Source: Isoetes taiwanensis (taxonomy: Eukaryota > Streptophyta > Lycopodiopsida > Isoetales > Isoetaceae). Taken from it: a DNA stretch of 64,000 nt. This document shows positions 1 to 17,450 of this stretch, piece by piece. Positions within the stretch are counted from its first letter, which is position 1, and each line of letters starts with the position of its first letter. The position numbers were made by a program, and so were the translations under genes. The notes under the pieces are model-generated. The model did not search any database, was not told where the DNA came from, and saw nothing but the letters and a program-made list of their open reading frames with translations. The DNA lies in NCBI GenBank assembly GCA_021234155.1, contig JAJEKV010000032.1, positions 12,662,283 to 12,726,282 of the forward strand. The letters run 5' to 3'.

Positions 1-400
1 TGGGGTCCAGATGATATAACTGGATATTCCCTGTATATTTTCATTGTGGGTAGCTTGCAAATATCGATCCGAGGGCTTGGATCGATGGGATTCTAGAATG
101 GGGCTCGCATGAAAACGACAAAAACCTCCCGAATAGAAGAGAACTTCCTTATCAAAACGGGATCGAGGACGAAGGTCAAAGGATTATGGCTAAAGAAGAG
201 GCAAGGCTGAGAAAGGACATGCCACAACATGAAAGAAATGCCAAATTGGTCAATCCAAGCAGGGAGAAGCCCCTCCCCTGCATGGTTTCATTCATCTCAG
301 CAGAATTCTATAATGGTTGAGAGTGGGTAGCTGCATATTTGCAAGCTACCCACAATGAAAATATACAGGGAATATCCAGTTATATCATCTGGACCCCAAA
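1..400. repeat. Left flank of the S-L repeat cluster, with a 66-bp inverted repeat
   Basis: Bases 1-66 and about 334-399 are inverted copies of each other, both matching the terminal part of the L unit seen at 44748-44830. Between them, 74-290 is a direct copy of 1747-1959 (part of the S unit, minus orientation). The block therefore looks like rearranged pieces of the same repeat family that fills 400-2165. It continues beyond the window edge, so its true left end is not seen. No protein-coding signal is convincing here. Confidence 0.75.
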
Positions 401-642
401 AAAATTCTACAGATGTCGGTTAAGTCGATCCCATCGATCCAAGCCCTCATGGTGTCTAGAGGGGGCGAGCATGCATGTCTTGCATGCATGCATGCGGTGC
501 ATGCCTTCTCTGGTTGGGAGATCGCTATATTAATCGAGGTTCTTCATCAATGTCTCATCAACGCTTCCTCTTCTCTCTCAGCAGTACCTTATTCTCTATT
601 CTTTGAAACCCACCCTCCCCCCCTTAGTTGTTTAATGTATTT

Positions 643-735
643 GTCGCCTGGCACGCGCGACCAGCCCCTCTATTTGAAGAGGTTTTTGTTTTGTTATCGC
701 GTGGCATACGTGATCAGCCCCTCCACTTTGGGAGG
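643..735 (+). other. Two tandem hairpin modules in the L unit
   Basis: Two copies (about 643-682 and 696-735) of a module made of hairpin 1 (UCGCC or UCGCG on the 5' side), the linker CCAGCCC or UCAGCCC, and hairpin 2 (CCUC on the left, GAGG on the right). The hairpin 2 stems are CCUCU/AGAGG and CCUCC/GGAGG here and CCUCG/CGAGG at 44410-44504, so the last pair changes on both sides. This looks like a retained RNA structure. No known RNA family is recognised. Confidence 0.5.
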
Positions 736-865
736 TTTGTTTTGTCATATTTGTTCTAGTGTTGGTGATGTGCAGGTACAGGTTGGCAAGTGGGAGCAGC
801 TTCGACTTCTTTATTCGTGGGTTTTGGGAGCGAATTCTCAGCCTTACGTTTGTCTAAGCCCCTTA

Positions 866-940
866 CTGAAGGTTTATCACTAGGGTTTTTCCTCGAAAAC
901 CCAAAAGGGTGGGGTTTTTTAATCCCGGTGATAAGCCTTC
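866..940 (+). other. Conserved RNA-like core (H3), copy in the L unit
   Basis: A conserved core (GGTTTTTCCTCGAAAACCC, then a G-rich run, TTTTTT and AATCC) is closed by an outer stem TTATCAC (874-880) with GTGATAA (928-934). The same core appears at 44641-44701, 30895-30965, 27174-27240 and 22131-22183, each with a different but still complementary outer stem. The mirror copy at about 1248-1315 belongs to the right arm of the inverted repeat and is not independent evidence. Confidence 0.55.
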
Positions 941-1734
941 GACAGGTACACAAACCAAACATCTATTAGCATTGTATTTCATGGGGTCCAAGTTGTATAA
1001 TTGGACATTCCCTTTATTTTTCTTCGTGGGTAGTTCGCATGTGTGCGGCTACCCACTATCCACCATTGTAGAAAATCAATAGATAGGCTTCTCATTCATC
1101 TCAGCAGATTTTCTACAATGGTGGATAGTGGGTAGCCGCACACATGCGAACTACCCACGAAGAAAAATAAAGGAAATGCCCTATTATACAACTTGGACCT
1201 CATGAAATATAATGCTAATAGATGTTTGGTTTGTGTACCTGCCGAAAGCTTATCACCGGGATTAAAAAACCCCGCCCTTTCAGGTTTTCGAGGAAAAACC
1301 CTAGTGATAAGCCTTCGGCAAGGGGCTTGGACAAACGTAAGGCTGAGAATTCGCTCCCAAAACCCACGAATAAAGAAGTCAAAGCTGCTACCACTTGCCA
1401 ACCTGTACCTGCACATCACCAACACTAGAACAAATATGACAAAACAAACCTCCCAAAGTGGAGGGGCTGATCACACATGCCACGCGATAACAAAACAAAA
1501 ACCTCTTCAAATAGAGGGGCTGGTCGCGCGTGCCAGGCGACAAATATATTAAACAACTAAGGGGGGAGGGTGGGTTTCAAAGAATAGAGAATAAGGTACT
1601 GCTGAGAGAGAAGAGGAAGCGTCGATGAGACGTTGATGAAGAACCTCGCCTAATATAGTGATCTCCCAACCAGAGAAGGCATGCACCGCATGCATGCATG
1701 CAAGACATGCATGCTCACCCCCTCTAGAATTTCG

Positions 1735-2165
1735 ATCCGAGGGCTCGGATCGATGGGATTCTAGAATAGGGCTCGCATGAAAACGACAAAAACCTCCCGA
1801 ATAGAAGAGAATTTCCTTATCAAAACGGGATCGAGGATGAAGATCAGAGGATTATGGCTAAAGAAGAGGCAAGGCCGAGAAAGGACATGCCACAGCATGA
1901 CAGAAACGCCAAATTGGTCAATCCAAGCAGGAAGAAGCCCCTCCCTTGCATGGTTTCAAAGAATAGAGAATAAGGTATTGCTGAGAGAGAAGAGGAAGCG
2001 CCGATGAGACGTTGATGAAGAACCTCGCCTAATATAACGATCTCCCAACCAGAGAAGGCATGCACCGCATGCATGCATGCTCGCCCCCTCTAGAATTTCG
2101 ATCCGAGGGCTCGAATCGGATTCTAGAATGGGGCTCGCATAAAAACGACAAAAACCTCCCGACGG
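1735..2165 (-). repeat. S unit (short variant) of the S-L repeat, minus orientation
   Basis: Read on the minus strand, this unit starts with a short hairpin (CGATCCGAG / CTCGGATCG at about 1733-1752 and again near 2100), then a CATGCATG-rich head, a TTCATCAACGTCTCATCGGC stretch, a body of about 200 bp and a terminal segment ending near the next hairpin. It shares its head with the L unit, but the L body is absent. Order on the minus strand is S then L, the same order as at 43793-44912. A third partial copy of the terminal segment runs to about 2165, where similarity stops. Confidence 0.7.
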
Positions 2166-6655
<4,490 letters not shown>

Positions 6656-9590
6656 TGAGTGCGATCTTCAAATCACAGCAGTATTCAAACCAAAAGCAGA
6701 TATATGGCATACTCAGATCTGAAAAACCAAGCCTACTACTGTTTATATGCCCTCGCGTCAACGAAAAGATGAGATCCAGACGAGTTCAACGGTTATAACC
6801 CACCAGAATCTTTGGAGCACCTGCTTGCTAGCCTATTTACTGCTTAAACAGAAAAGCTCTCACGGCAAAAAACACAAAGCAGACCCTTACCAAATCACAG
6901 CCTGTTGTTTAGAGAAGAGAAGATTGAAATGGCGGCCATACTTCAACCAACTCCCTATTGCAGCAGACCCAAATGCGGGTGGTAATGGAAAACCTCATGA
7001 TCTGCTATGGGCTTCTGCAAAACAGAAGCAGCCTGGTTGCTGCTCTTCCAGCTATAGATCAGACCCTTGTGGGCTCTCAGTGCTCGGGCGGCCGCCGCCA
7101 CCGCCCTAAGGCGCAAACCCTAGCGACATCCTCTTCTCAAGTGCCAAATAATGGAAGTTGTCTACAGGGGTTTTTGGATGCGGATTTTTTGGATTTTTTG
7201 GTGAAGTCTTTGCTCTTTGGTCTTCAAGGAAGAACGTGGCAAGCATAAAGACAAAGATGCCTTCAACAAAGTTTTCTGCCGCCATAGCCTCTCTGTGGTC
7301 ATGAATGGCCAACATGTTCCTTGCTTCTATGCCTTGCATGTCCATGATCGAATAGAAAAGAAACTTCAATGGAGGTGCCGGAGAGCTAAATTTCTTCTCT
7401 TGCAGATCTGGGGCTAATAATGTTGATCTACTTCTTCAAGTGAAGGTTATGTTCTCTAAACTCCTGACCTAATTATTTGCATATTTTCTTGAATAATGTG
7501 CTCTTGAACAATGAACTGCCTTTGCAGTAGCTCTGTTATGGGCGCCCAATGTATTTGAAGTTTATTTTCAGAAGGCAGCTACGACAAAGTTAGATTTTTT
7601 GCTGTGTCCGATTCTAACTGCTGCATATGCCCAGTTGTATCTTCATAGTGTTATGCTCCAATACTGCACACATGTGTGCTCCAGCTTTATGCTCTGCCCC
7701 ATTTTGACTACTTAAACACTGATTCCGCAAGTTTGTTTTCATTCGAGCCTCATTTTGGAAATTCATCCCCATTCAGCAGATTCAACTCCATGCAGATTCA
7801 TTTTTTCATTCTGTAAAACATGACTCTGCAAGGCAAGGCTTGATTAGAAACTTTGAGAAAGAAAGATTGCAACAATTTAGAATTGCAATGCCATATGTTA
7901 AAGGGCAAGTAAGAAGAACGCTTAGTTGACTGATCATTATGTATACAATTCAGATGATAAATATTAGTACCAGGCCTCATGTTCTAATAGGAAATTTAAA
8001 ATAAGGTAACACTGAATTCGAAGCAGAGAGTTTGAGAAAGAAGCACGCATCACATTGGTTTTGAATCATATGTTGCAGGTTACTCTATGTCTGAGAATGA
8101 ACTTGGGAAGAATTTTTGTACATTTAAACACTACCACATTGCAAAGAAGATCTTCATTTACAAATCAATTCATCGTGGGTGCTGCTCTATAACATACTTT
8201 CTGTAGAGCTACTCCATTAGTACCTGTATTCTCAGTTTTGTTGCTCTATCCCAGAAGAGCTCCTCTTTGTCCACTACCTAAAATTTTTGCTAATTCTAAT
8301 GCAATGATTCCTCTATCCACGACCTACACTTTTTGCTAGCTCATGTCTTATTGGACTTTGCTTTTATCTTTGCTCATATTTATACCAGAGGATTAAAGCC
8401 GTAGGATTACTATGTTTCTTAACCCTACTACGTTTCTTAAGGGAGGCAAAGGATCTGCCGGCATACTTGGAAGAATCAAGCACTTGCAAGCTGTTGGAAT
8501 AGGTAAAACAGAGTGAAATATTGAATGTATCTTTTCTGACTGGCTTTTGCACCTTGGTGTATCTTTTTGATCTGTCGATGCTGAGAAAAATCTACAGACC
8601 CTAGTGCGAAAGTTGAGAAAAATTTACAGATCCTAATGTGCAAGGTAAATCCTATTTGTTTTAAAGTTATGCAGATTTCCCAACACTAGATATCTGCCTC
8701 TCCCTTTTTCTCTTAATTCTACATTCTCCTTTCTGGATCCATTAAACACGGTGCTCTGCAAAGGATCTGCCCTTTTTCAAAAATTCTGCCTTTGTGCAGC
8801 TTCTTCTTCCTCTTTTTGTTTTTCGAATGAAGCAATTCAATATGTAGACTCATTGTAGAAAGGGGAGACAAACAAAGAGGACAAAAAAGGTCTCGATTTC
8901 TTGAAGTTCAGCCAATAATCCAATGAATGGCCTAGAAGATTTGGTATGAAGCCAATAAGCTCTTGATCGATGATATAGTTGCGTCGAGGTCTCATCATTG
9001 TCAGTAAATAATCTATTTGATTATAGAAAACCAGATTATTTTCTTTTATTGATATGCTAGTCTGATTTATTTGTAACTTACAGCAACCTAATGATACACG
9101 GATGTTGCTAATAGACTGAAATTGAAACTTGAGTCAAGGTTAGCTCTACACAATTTCTACACGAGCTTCTAAATCTGCATGATGGATGGATTTGATCCTG
9201 ATGACTGGCTGCAATGATGTTGGCGTGTAATGCTTAAAATTTTTCATGAGGTTCCTGATACTCCTTTCGCCATTCTTGCACCTCCAGGAACCGACTTTTC
9301 AAAGGTGAGGTTGCAACATATTGTAATTTTGGTGCTCTTCACTTTCTTCTGGTTATTTACCCTTATCCACTGTCAATGCCACCTCATCAGGGAGGGCTGC
9401 AACAAGGTAAAAAACAGTATTTTTTTTATAGTCTGGTATGTTTAAATTTGTTTGCAATTCTAAAATCTTGTTCCAAATAGATATACGATGGTTCACTGCA
9501 ACAAAGGGTTAGGAATTATGGCTAGGTTATGTGTTCAATAACATAATTTCAGAAAAATGGGGACACACTAGCCAATATTTTTGTTCATGT
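6656..9590. other. Unassigned block separating two LINE-A pieces
   Basis: About 2.9 kb without recognised coding potential lies between the 5' and 3' pieces of LINE-A. No terminal inverted or direct repeats were found at its edges. The LINE sequence between the two pieces (equivalent to about 59655-60440 of the full copy) is missing, so a simple insertion does not explain it. A short exon-like stretch at 9230-9306 reads VMLKIFHEVPDTPFAIL and APPGTDFSK up to a GTGAG donor-like site. I do not recognise the family. An AAACCCTAG-like plant leader motif near 7116 is noted but not interpreted. Confidence 0.4.
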
Positions 9591-10260
9591 AACAAATAGA
9601 CGACTTACCTTTATTCTCGGGATGTCATTAGTTGGCTTGGAAAATGGGATATCCATTGGGAAGAGGCAATTTTGATGGGGACAAGCCTGAGACAATGGGT
9701 CTATGATAAGGTCCAGAGGAAGATGTGGTCGCAGCCTAAGACAAAGATGATCATCTATAGACAGTGTATGAATCCTGGTTTAGAGGTGGCCAAATACTTA
9801 GAAGATAATATCTCCATCAAGAAAAGACATGCGCTGGGCAGAATTCGTCTTAGTTCACATCAATTAGGTGTGGAAACTGGAAGATGGGGTCACATCATCC
9901 CTAGTTTTGAAAGATACTGCAAGGTCTGTGGCGAAGAACAGGTGGAAAACAAAGAGCACACATTACTTAACTGTGGGGCCTATTTTTTACTGCGAGCTCA
10001 GCATGGCATCCAAGCTGAAAACCTTCAGATCTTTTTCTCCATAGAGAGAGGAAAAATTGGGGCGTATCTAATTGAACTTCTACAATACAGAGAGATCCGT
10101 TTAAAAAGATTGAATAGTCTTTTTGAAGAAGATGATATATTGAGTGAGAGTGACGAGCAAGATGAGGATGTTGAGACTCATTTGCTCTTTTATGATTGTA
10201 TTTGATTTTGGTTTGTCTTTTAGGCCTTTTAGGCCTCCCAAAGACTTAATACACTTCACT
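9591..10260 (+). pseudogene. LINE-A copy, C-terminal end of ORF2 and 3' UTR
   Basis: The sequence aligns with 60440-61100 of the full-length LINE-A. The ORF at 9672-10205 carries the basic segment KKRHALGRIRLSSHQLGVE, the CCHC-type motif CKVCG...H...C near 9918-9973, and the acidic C-terminus (SESDEQDED...HLLFYD). The 3' UTR has the family hairpin GTCTTT/AAAGAC (10215-10245) with inner AGGCCT repeats, then ACTTC tail repeats. It probably belongs to the copy that starts at 4726, because together they form one element with an internal gap. Confidence 0.85.
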
Positions 10261-10261
10261 T

Positions 10262-10321
10262 CACTTCTTCTCCTCCCTCCCTCCCTCCCTCCCTCCCTCC
10301 CTCCCTCCCCCCTCTCTCTCT
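10262..10321 (+). repeat. (CTCC)n/(CT)n tract between a LINE-A 3' end and a Harbinger end
   Basis: Pyrimidine repeat, mainly CTCC units and then CT. Its left edge is the LINE-A tail and its right edge is the terminal inverted repeat of the element at 10322. Confidence 0.95.
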
Positions 10322-10646
10322 TGCGTCGGCCACATGCTCGATCATTTTTTGTCTCTCGTCGTATACGGCGAGAGACAAGTTTTATACATATATGCACGAG
10401 AGATGACGAGAGACAATTATCTCTCGCACACTAACTGGCCCAGTTTGGCCTAGTTTGGCCTGAAATTCCCATACCGGTCGGAAAATCAAGGTCGGTCATG
10501 CATGGATATGGAGCTATGGAGTAAAAAGCTTGGAGCTATGGATATGGAGGGCTGCCGGAGTAAGCAGGAGGATGGAAATAAATTGGGCGAAAAGGAGGGG
10601 ATGGTTTTGGGTAGCAGGATCGGGCAGAAGATAAGAATGCTTTGCA

Positions 10647-11635
10647 TTACAGCGGAGATCGCTGTAGATTTTCGTACGGGAGACAATTTCCTCTGTTGTC
10701 GTAGATCTTGCCTTGGTATAGCAGGGCCCGGCATATTGGGCTCTCTGATGTGAAGGAATTGTTCGATACTGTAAAATTTTGGAGCTTGGGCAGCCTGCAA
10801 ATCCCTGCCGGAATGTTCCCAAAGAAGAAATTATCTGCCAGAACTAAATTTTCTAATTTTACCAGACATTGCAGATTCAGCGGCAACTCCCCCTGTAGCT
10901 CGTTGAAGCTTACATTAAATACATTTAAACTCTGAAGCTTTCCCAGCTGATCTGGCAAATACACCCGAACTGACATCTTCGTCTCTCGGTTCAATTGACA
11001 GAATAAAATATCCCCTTTCCAAATGCCATTGCTAAGCATAAATTCGGGCCATCCAGCAGCTAAATAAACACGGCGTTGCCAGGTAATGAGCTAGACAGGC
11101 ATACTGTGGCTTGATTCTTGAAGAAACAAAGGCCCATTCGGGACCAAATCAGCAAACCCATAATGTATTAACTGCAAGGATCTCATTTTAGAACTGAGAA
11201 AAACAGAGCCTTGGTTCTTTCCAAATAAAAAAAAAAAAATACATAGAAGCAAGCAAGAAAAACTCACCAGGAAAGGATCATCGGGCACATGAACGAAGAA
11301 GTGAGCTGCCATTCCTTCGGTAGAAACATCTAAAGAGCCCATCGTCTTATCTGAAGCCCATCATCTGTTCTGTACTAAAAACATGCGTCGGCCACATGCT
11401 CGATGTTCTGTACTGAAAAGTTTCAGGAATTGTACCACAGAAATAGTTTGCGTTGATATGAAACAGGACCAAATGAGAAAGCCAGCCCAATTCCGGAACC
11501 AATTCTCGAGATAAATAGCCATGGTTCAGATCTATTCCGATGACAACCTGATCGCAAGGGGATGCATTTGGGGGAGAACAGAAAACCCCTTTGTAATTGC
11601 ACACATCCGGCCCAACCCAGGTAGCAGTTGTTTGG
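10647..11635 (-). pseudogene. Captured leucine-rich repeat extensin (LRX-like) fragment
   Basis: On the minus strand, the N-terminal part (about 11635-11410) reads TWVGPDVCNYKGVFC, IGIDLNHG and LALFH-like LVLFHINANYFCGTIP, the typical start of the LRX leucine-rich repeat domain. The C-terminal part (about 10960-10660) reads LNVFNVSFNELQGELP, IPAGICRLPKLQNFTVSNN, and ends in RGNCLP followed by QRS, the typical end of that domain. The repeats between them are missing and replaced by unrelated sequence with stops. LRX proteins are cell-wall proteins whose LRR domain is followed by a proline-rich extensin region; only a decayed trace could follow here (about 10640-10500). The fragment lies inside a mobile element, lacks a signal peptide and start, and is not a working gene. 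Confidence 0.8.
11384..11405 (+). repeat. Internal copy of the Harbinger-type terminal repeat
   Basis: A copy of the left terminus of the element (TGCGTCGGCCACATGC plus TCGAT) sits inside it, flanked on both sides by near-identical TTCTGTACT(A/G)AAAA. This looks like filler DNA from template switching during repair, at a break inside the captured gene. Confidence 0.6.
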
Positions 11636-11834
11636 CCAGAATATTTTTCAGGGGAAAAAAAGAACTTCCGGAGAGCACTTTTAAAAATTAAAAGTCAATG
11701 AGAATGTCCCTCTCTCCTGTTAGGGAGAAATTGTTTCTCGAGGTGAGAGTCAAGAAAACCCACTCTCACCCATCTCTCCCCTTCTCCCATCTCTCGTATT
11801 GTCTCTCGTAATCTCTAAGTCCGCATGTGGCCAA

Positions 11835-12955
<1,121 letters not shown>

Positions 12956-13177
12956 ATCGCACACAAGACTAGGGCAAAAAGAGCTGATGGCAAATCCGAT
13001 GCTGGCAAGTCCGATGATGCTGGGTCACTTTCCAGGTCCTTGTCTACTGTAACAAAGAAACAATTTGATTAAAAAACACAGAAAAGGCCTGAATCCCTGG
13101 CCGGTGGGTCCTCTAAAAGCATTGATAGATCTGATTCGGGAGGGGAGTCTGATACAACCAGCAAAGGGAAAGGAATC

Positions 13178-14290
13178 GTGACAGAGCAGGAACATTCGCA
13201 AACGGTTGTGGCTGGGCAGGAACATTGGGAAGTGGAGAAAAGACATAGTTTAGACCCTGTCACTTTCTTGGCGGCTTCTTCATCCGATGGGACAGGCAAA
13301 TCCGATGGAAAACAGAGTATTTTGAACCCTGTTACAGTCTTGGCGATTTCTTCATCCGATGGGGCAAGCAAATCTGATGGCAAACAGAATATTTTGAACC
13401 CTGTTACAGTCATGCTAAATCAGTTTTCTTCATCCGAGGTCAGGGCTAGACAAGAGCAGACTGTTATGGAGAAGAAGCAGGGTCTTTTTGATCCTGTTGT
13501 GAATGTGACCCATCCTAAAACAGATCTGAACCATAAGCAGGAAAAATCTCAGACCGATTTTCTGATTGGACATATGATAGGAGCTGATTCAGGGATAAGA
13601 GAGATCATTCGGGCATGCGTTAAGGAGTTAATTCATGATGTGTTCAAAGGGGCCCTGCGGGGGATGATGCAAGAAATGAGAGAGATCATGAAAATGGATT
13701 TGAAGAAAGAGATTGACATGTTAAAGGCAGATTTTAAGCATGAAGTTGAATGTGTAAAAGTTGAATTGAAGGCAGAAATTGGACAACAAGAGCAATCGGA
13801 TGTCAATGGCCATGTTTTTGCTACTGAGTATGGTGCGCGGGAGGATAATTGCTTTAATGAGTTAAAGCAACATCTTACAGATTTGATTGAAGATCAAGAG
13901 AAGAAAAACCGAATGCTAAATCTCCACTTGGTGGGCTTATCTGAAGAAACTGCAGAAAACACTAAGGAAAAGGTAAGTGGTTTCCTTAAAGATAAGTTGG
14001 GCATTGATGATTGTGGAGTTGTTGAAGCATTTAGAGTAGGCAAATTGCTACTGTCTGGAAAACCTAGACATGCCATTGTGAAATTCTCTAGCAGGGAGCA
14101 CAGAATGAATGTGTTGAGAAAAAGAAGTGCATTGAAAGGACAACCGGTTTGGATAAACGAGGATTTTACTAAAGAACAATTTCTGGAACATAAGTCAGAA
14201 GTGCAAAAATATAAATATGCCAGGCAAAACGGGCAGAAAGCCTATTGGAAAAAAGAAAAAGTAATAGTGGATAATTCCTTAATGACATAG
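13178..14290 (+). pseudogene. LINE-B ORF1: coiled-coil and RRM-like nucleic-acid-binding protein
   Basis: The open frame upstream of 13178 continues back to about 12956 but has a TAA near 13068, and the first codon at 13178 is GTG, so no proper start remains. The N-terminal part has internal repeats (about 13255-13420) with the pattern KSDGKQ, ILNPVTV and SSSDG. Then comes a helical, charged region (about 13600-13780) and an RRM-like domain with MLNLHLVGL, VVEAFRVGK and HAIVKFSSREHR, followed by a basic C-terminal region with WINEDFTKEQ. In L1-type LINEs such proteins bind the element RNA with the coiled coil and RRM. It ends with TAG 22 bases before ORF2. Confidence 0.8.
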
Positions 14291-14311
14291 GGATTCGAGA
14301 CCGCCAGGATT

Positions 14312-17300
14312 ATGTGTTGGAATATTGATTCAATTAGCCAATATAAAGTAGATGTTATCAATTTTTTGTTTGAGACTGTTGATATTATTTTTTTCCTAGA
14401 AACTTGTGAACATGAAGAAAAGGGTTTACCAGAAATAAAGGATTTTATGTTGCTTCACTCTGTATGGTGTGAGAAATCATGGAGATTAAAGGGGCATGGA
14501 GGGGTTGCATGTTATGTAAGAAAAAGTATTCGGCATATGATAAAGCTAGTGTCTCACTATGGTTCCATGCAGCATATTTGGATTGAAATCCCAGGACAGT
14601 ATGGAAGAATTTTTATTGCAGGATGTTATTTTTCGCCACGAGGTTCACCTGTGTATAATGCTGGAAATATGGATAGGGATGACCCCTTTTATCAGTTAGA
14701 ACAAGATGCCATGTTGCTTTTGCAAGAGGGGGAGGTGGTGCTGATGGGAGATTTTAATGGAAGAGTAGCAAACAAACAGGCAGCAATAACAAGTGCAAAA
14801 GGTGATCCGGTGTGGGTCACAATGCTAGATGAATTGGAGATAGAGGAGCAGGGTTGGAAGCGCAACTCTCAGGACAAAGTAAGGTGGCCCACTCCACAGG
14901 GTAACCATATACTTAATATGTGTAGTGGCCTGGATTTGCTAATATATAATGGCATAAGCCGATTTCCACAATCTGGGAAGCTCACTTGTAGAGACGCTAG
15001 TGTTGTGGATTTGGTTTTAGCTCGGGCATCCCTTGTCAAGCAAATGCTGGACTTTCAGATAGAGGAAGCAATGCCACAGATAAGTGATCATGCACCTTTA
15101 TCAGTTGTGATACGTGTTAAGATTTGCAACGCAAAATAAATAGTGATGCAACATGCAGGCAAAGGATTAATATGCAATATAACATGGCAGATCAATATGA
15201 GAAATTGTGTGAAAAAAAGGCACTTGAAATAGATTGGCCAGAGGATGTTAATACTCTTAGTGAGAAGCTTGCCAAAATGGTTTCTTGCTGCCACTACGTG
15301 TTTCATATCAAAACGAAAATTGGAGGGTCTCCCTTATAAGGCATGGTTTGATGGGGATTGTAGGGCAGAGTTCAAAAAAGCGAAAGGGGCAGCAAAAAAT
15401 GGTGGAGGAGCTATTGTTGAATGCAAAGCAATTTTGGAACATATTGAAACCCAGTGTAAAACAAGAAGCGATTTTAGAAACTAACGCCTTATTAAGCCAA
15501 GTGCGCAAGCTTTATCATGTATCTGGTATTTATGATATGGAAGAGATCATATATCTCTCTGTTGGTGAATATGAGTTCACTCCCGATGATTTGGAACAGG
15601 GTTTGAGGAAAGCTTGCAAATGGTAAGGCAGCTGATGCACAGGGGTTGGTTGCAGAGATGTTCAAATGGGCTTGAGGTTTAACCCATGCAATATTGTTGA
15701 AGCTAGTAAATGCAGCTTTAAAATAGGGCTTTCCCCGCTCGTGGCAAGTTAACAGAGTTATCCCATTATACAAGGCAGGAGACGATAAGGATCCACCAGG
15801 TAATTATAGAATGATTATATGCAGTTTTTTTGCAAAACTAGTAGCTACAATGTTAAACACTAAGATTAGTATGTGGGCGGAAGGGAACAGAGTTAGGGCC
15901 ATGGGGCAAGGAGGATTGAGACCTGAGCGGTCTACCATAGATCATTTGATAATTCTGCGTGCCATGATAGATTCAGTTATTGGCAAAAAAAGGCCTTTAT
16001 ATGCTCTTTTTGTGGATTATGCTAAAGCCTTTGACACAGTAAATAGGCATACTCTTTGGCAAAGAATGGAATGAATTGGGGTTCCAATGGAGTTAAGACA
16101 AGTGGTCAAGATATTATATGAGAAAGTCTTAGTGCAACTTTCTCTCCCTTATGTCAATGAATGTGAAGATGTCTGAAGACGTTGTGGTGAGTAATACTGG
16201 AGTCAAACAGGGCTGCCCCTGATCTCCTACATTGTTCGGGCTGTTTATCGATGAGTTGGAAAACTGGATGATGGAACATAGAGGGGATGGGACATTGGTG
16301 AATGGCTATATGATATTGCTTTTGCTTTATGCAGATGACATAGTCATCCTATCTCGCCCGTAACAGGGATGCAGAAACATTTGAATGCTCTCGCACATTT
16401 TTGTGATAGCAAAGGGATGCAAGTGAATTTAGCAAAAACAAAATTGATAGTCTTTGGAGCTAATAAGACAGACCATCTGGCGTTTTATTATAAGGGCATG
16501 TCAGTGGAGTTGGTAAACTCATATAAATATCTGGGAGTGGAAGTTGACAAGAGCCCTAGTTGGAATATGGCTGTAGAACATAGAGTGAATGCGGGCCTGA
16601 AAGCCTTATACAGCATGCAACGTCGAAGTGGTAAAGCGGAAATTTGGAATTTTCACATGAAAAAGATGTTATATAAGACGCTTGTCCAGACAGTATTACT
16701 ATATGGATGTGAGGTTTGGGGGGCCAGGCTTGGTGGCTGACACATGGAAAAAGGTGGAGAAAGTGCAAAAAAAGTTTCTGAGAACGGAATTGGGTACAAA
16801 AGCACAAACTCTGTATGATATGCTTCTGGCCGAATGTGGTATATTGCCTGTTGAGGCAGAAGCTTTATGTAAGTTGCTTACGTATCTTTATAAGATACGA
16901 TTTGAAAGGGCTGATGATAGTTTGCCACGTTTGGCAATAGAGAGACAAGGAGGAAGGGTTGGTATGCTGATGTGGAGGAATGGATGTGGAAGTGGGGATT
17001 AAATATGCAGGATTTGTATATTATATACATCATAAAGATATCCCGACGTGGGTTACAGAACATGTTACTATGAAGAATTTGAGAGTTCCAGAAATAAAGA
17101 AAGAGTCCTACCGACAGTATATTAACCCAGAACTCCAAGAGGCCAGGTATCTGGGAGAAGGTATTTCTTTAAAACTTAGACACTCCATTAGCAGAATGAG
17201 ACTTAGTTTGCACAGGCTTGGGGTGGAAGTTGGTAGATGGGGAGATATCCCGCATGAAATGAGGCTTTGTAAGACTTGTAATATGCAGGAAGTGGAGGAC

Positions 17301-17450
17301 GAGCAACATGTGCTCTTAAGATGCCCAACTTATGTGGAGATCCGAAACAGGTACAATATCTCGGTGTCAACTCTACTGGAGTTTTTCAATTTAGAAGGTA
17401 AACTTATTGGAAAATTTATAAGAGATGTCCTATATGAGAGAACAAATTAG
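14312..17450 (+). pseudogene. LINE-B ORF2: endonuclease, reverse transcriptase, CCHC domain, broken
   Basis: The endonuclease domain is open at 14312-15139: it starts MCWNIDSIS, has FLETCEHEE, VVLMGDFNGRV and ends near ISDHAPLSVV, matching the LINE-A layout. After 15140 the frame breaks repeatedly. RT pieces are at 15811-16074 (GGLRPERSTIDH, FVDYAKAFDTV), near 16200-16340 (QGCP, with TGA for the next residue, and LLYADDIVIL) and 16369-16740 (GMQVNLAKTKL, YKYLGVEV). The C-terminal part is at 16980-17450 with RLSLHRLGVEVGRWG and CKTCN...H...C. Although the YADD residues survive, at least five frame breaks or stops make it non-functional. Confidence 0.88.

Larger units (their letters stand above)
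423..1760. repeat. Long inverted repeat (foldback) of two L units
   Basis: Two arms of about 655 bp (423-1078 and 1105-1760) are near-perfect reverse complements separated by a 26-base spacer (1079-1104). Each arm is one L unit: a CATGCATG-rich head, two tandem hairpin modules, a conserved core with TTTTTT and AAAACCC runs, and a GTGGGTAG/CTACCCAC hairpin next to the spacer. A transcript crossing the block would fold into a long double-stranded RNA. ORFs predicted inside (for example 413-883 and 1193-1552) mirror each other and match no family, so I treat them as chance. A related single-copy unit lies at 44171-44912. Confidence 0.85.

Noticed and set aside
756-1428. Paired ORFs of 68 codons with near-identical proteins (756-962 minus and 1222-1428 plus)
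   Set aside because: They are the same sequence seen in the two arms of the inverted repeat; the similarity is DNA-level and there is no coding signature.
1600-1660. Hammerhead ribozyme in the S-L repeat (GATGAGACGTTGATGAAGAA region)
   Set aside because: The order of the catalytic core (CUGANGA, stem II, GAAA) is not met in either strand; only partial resemblance.
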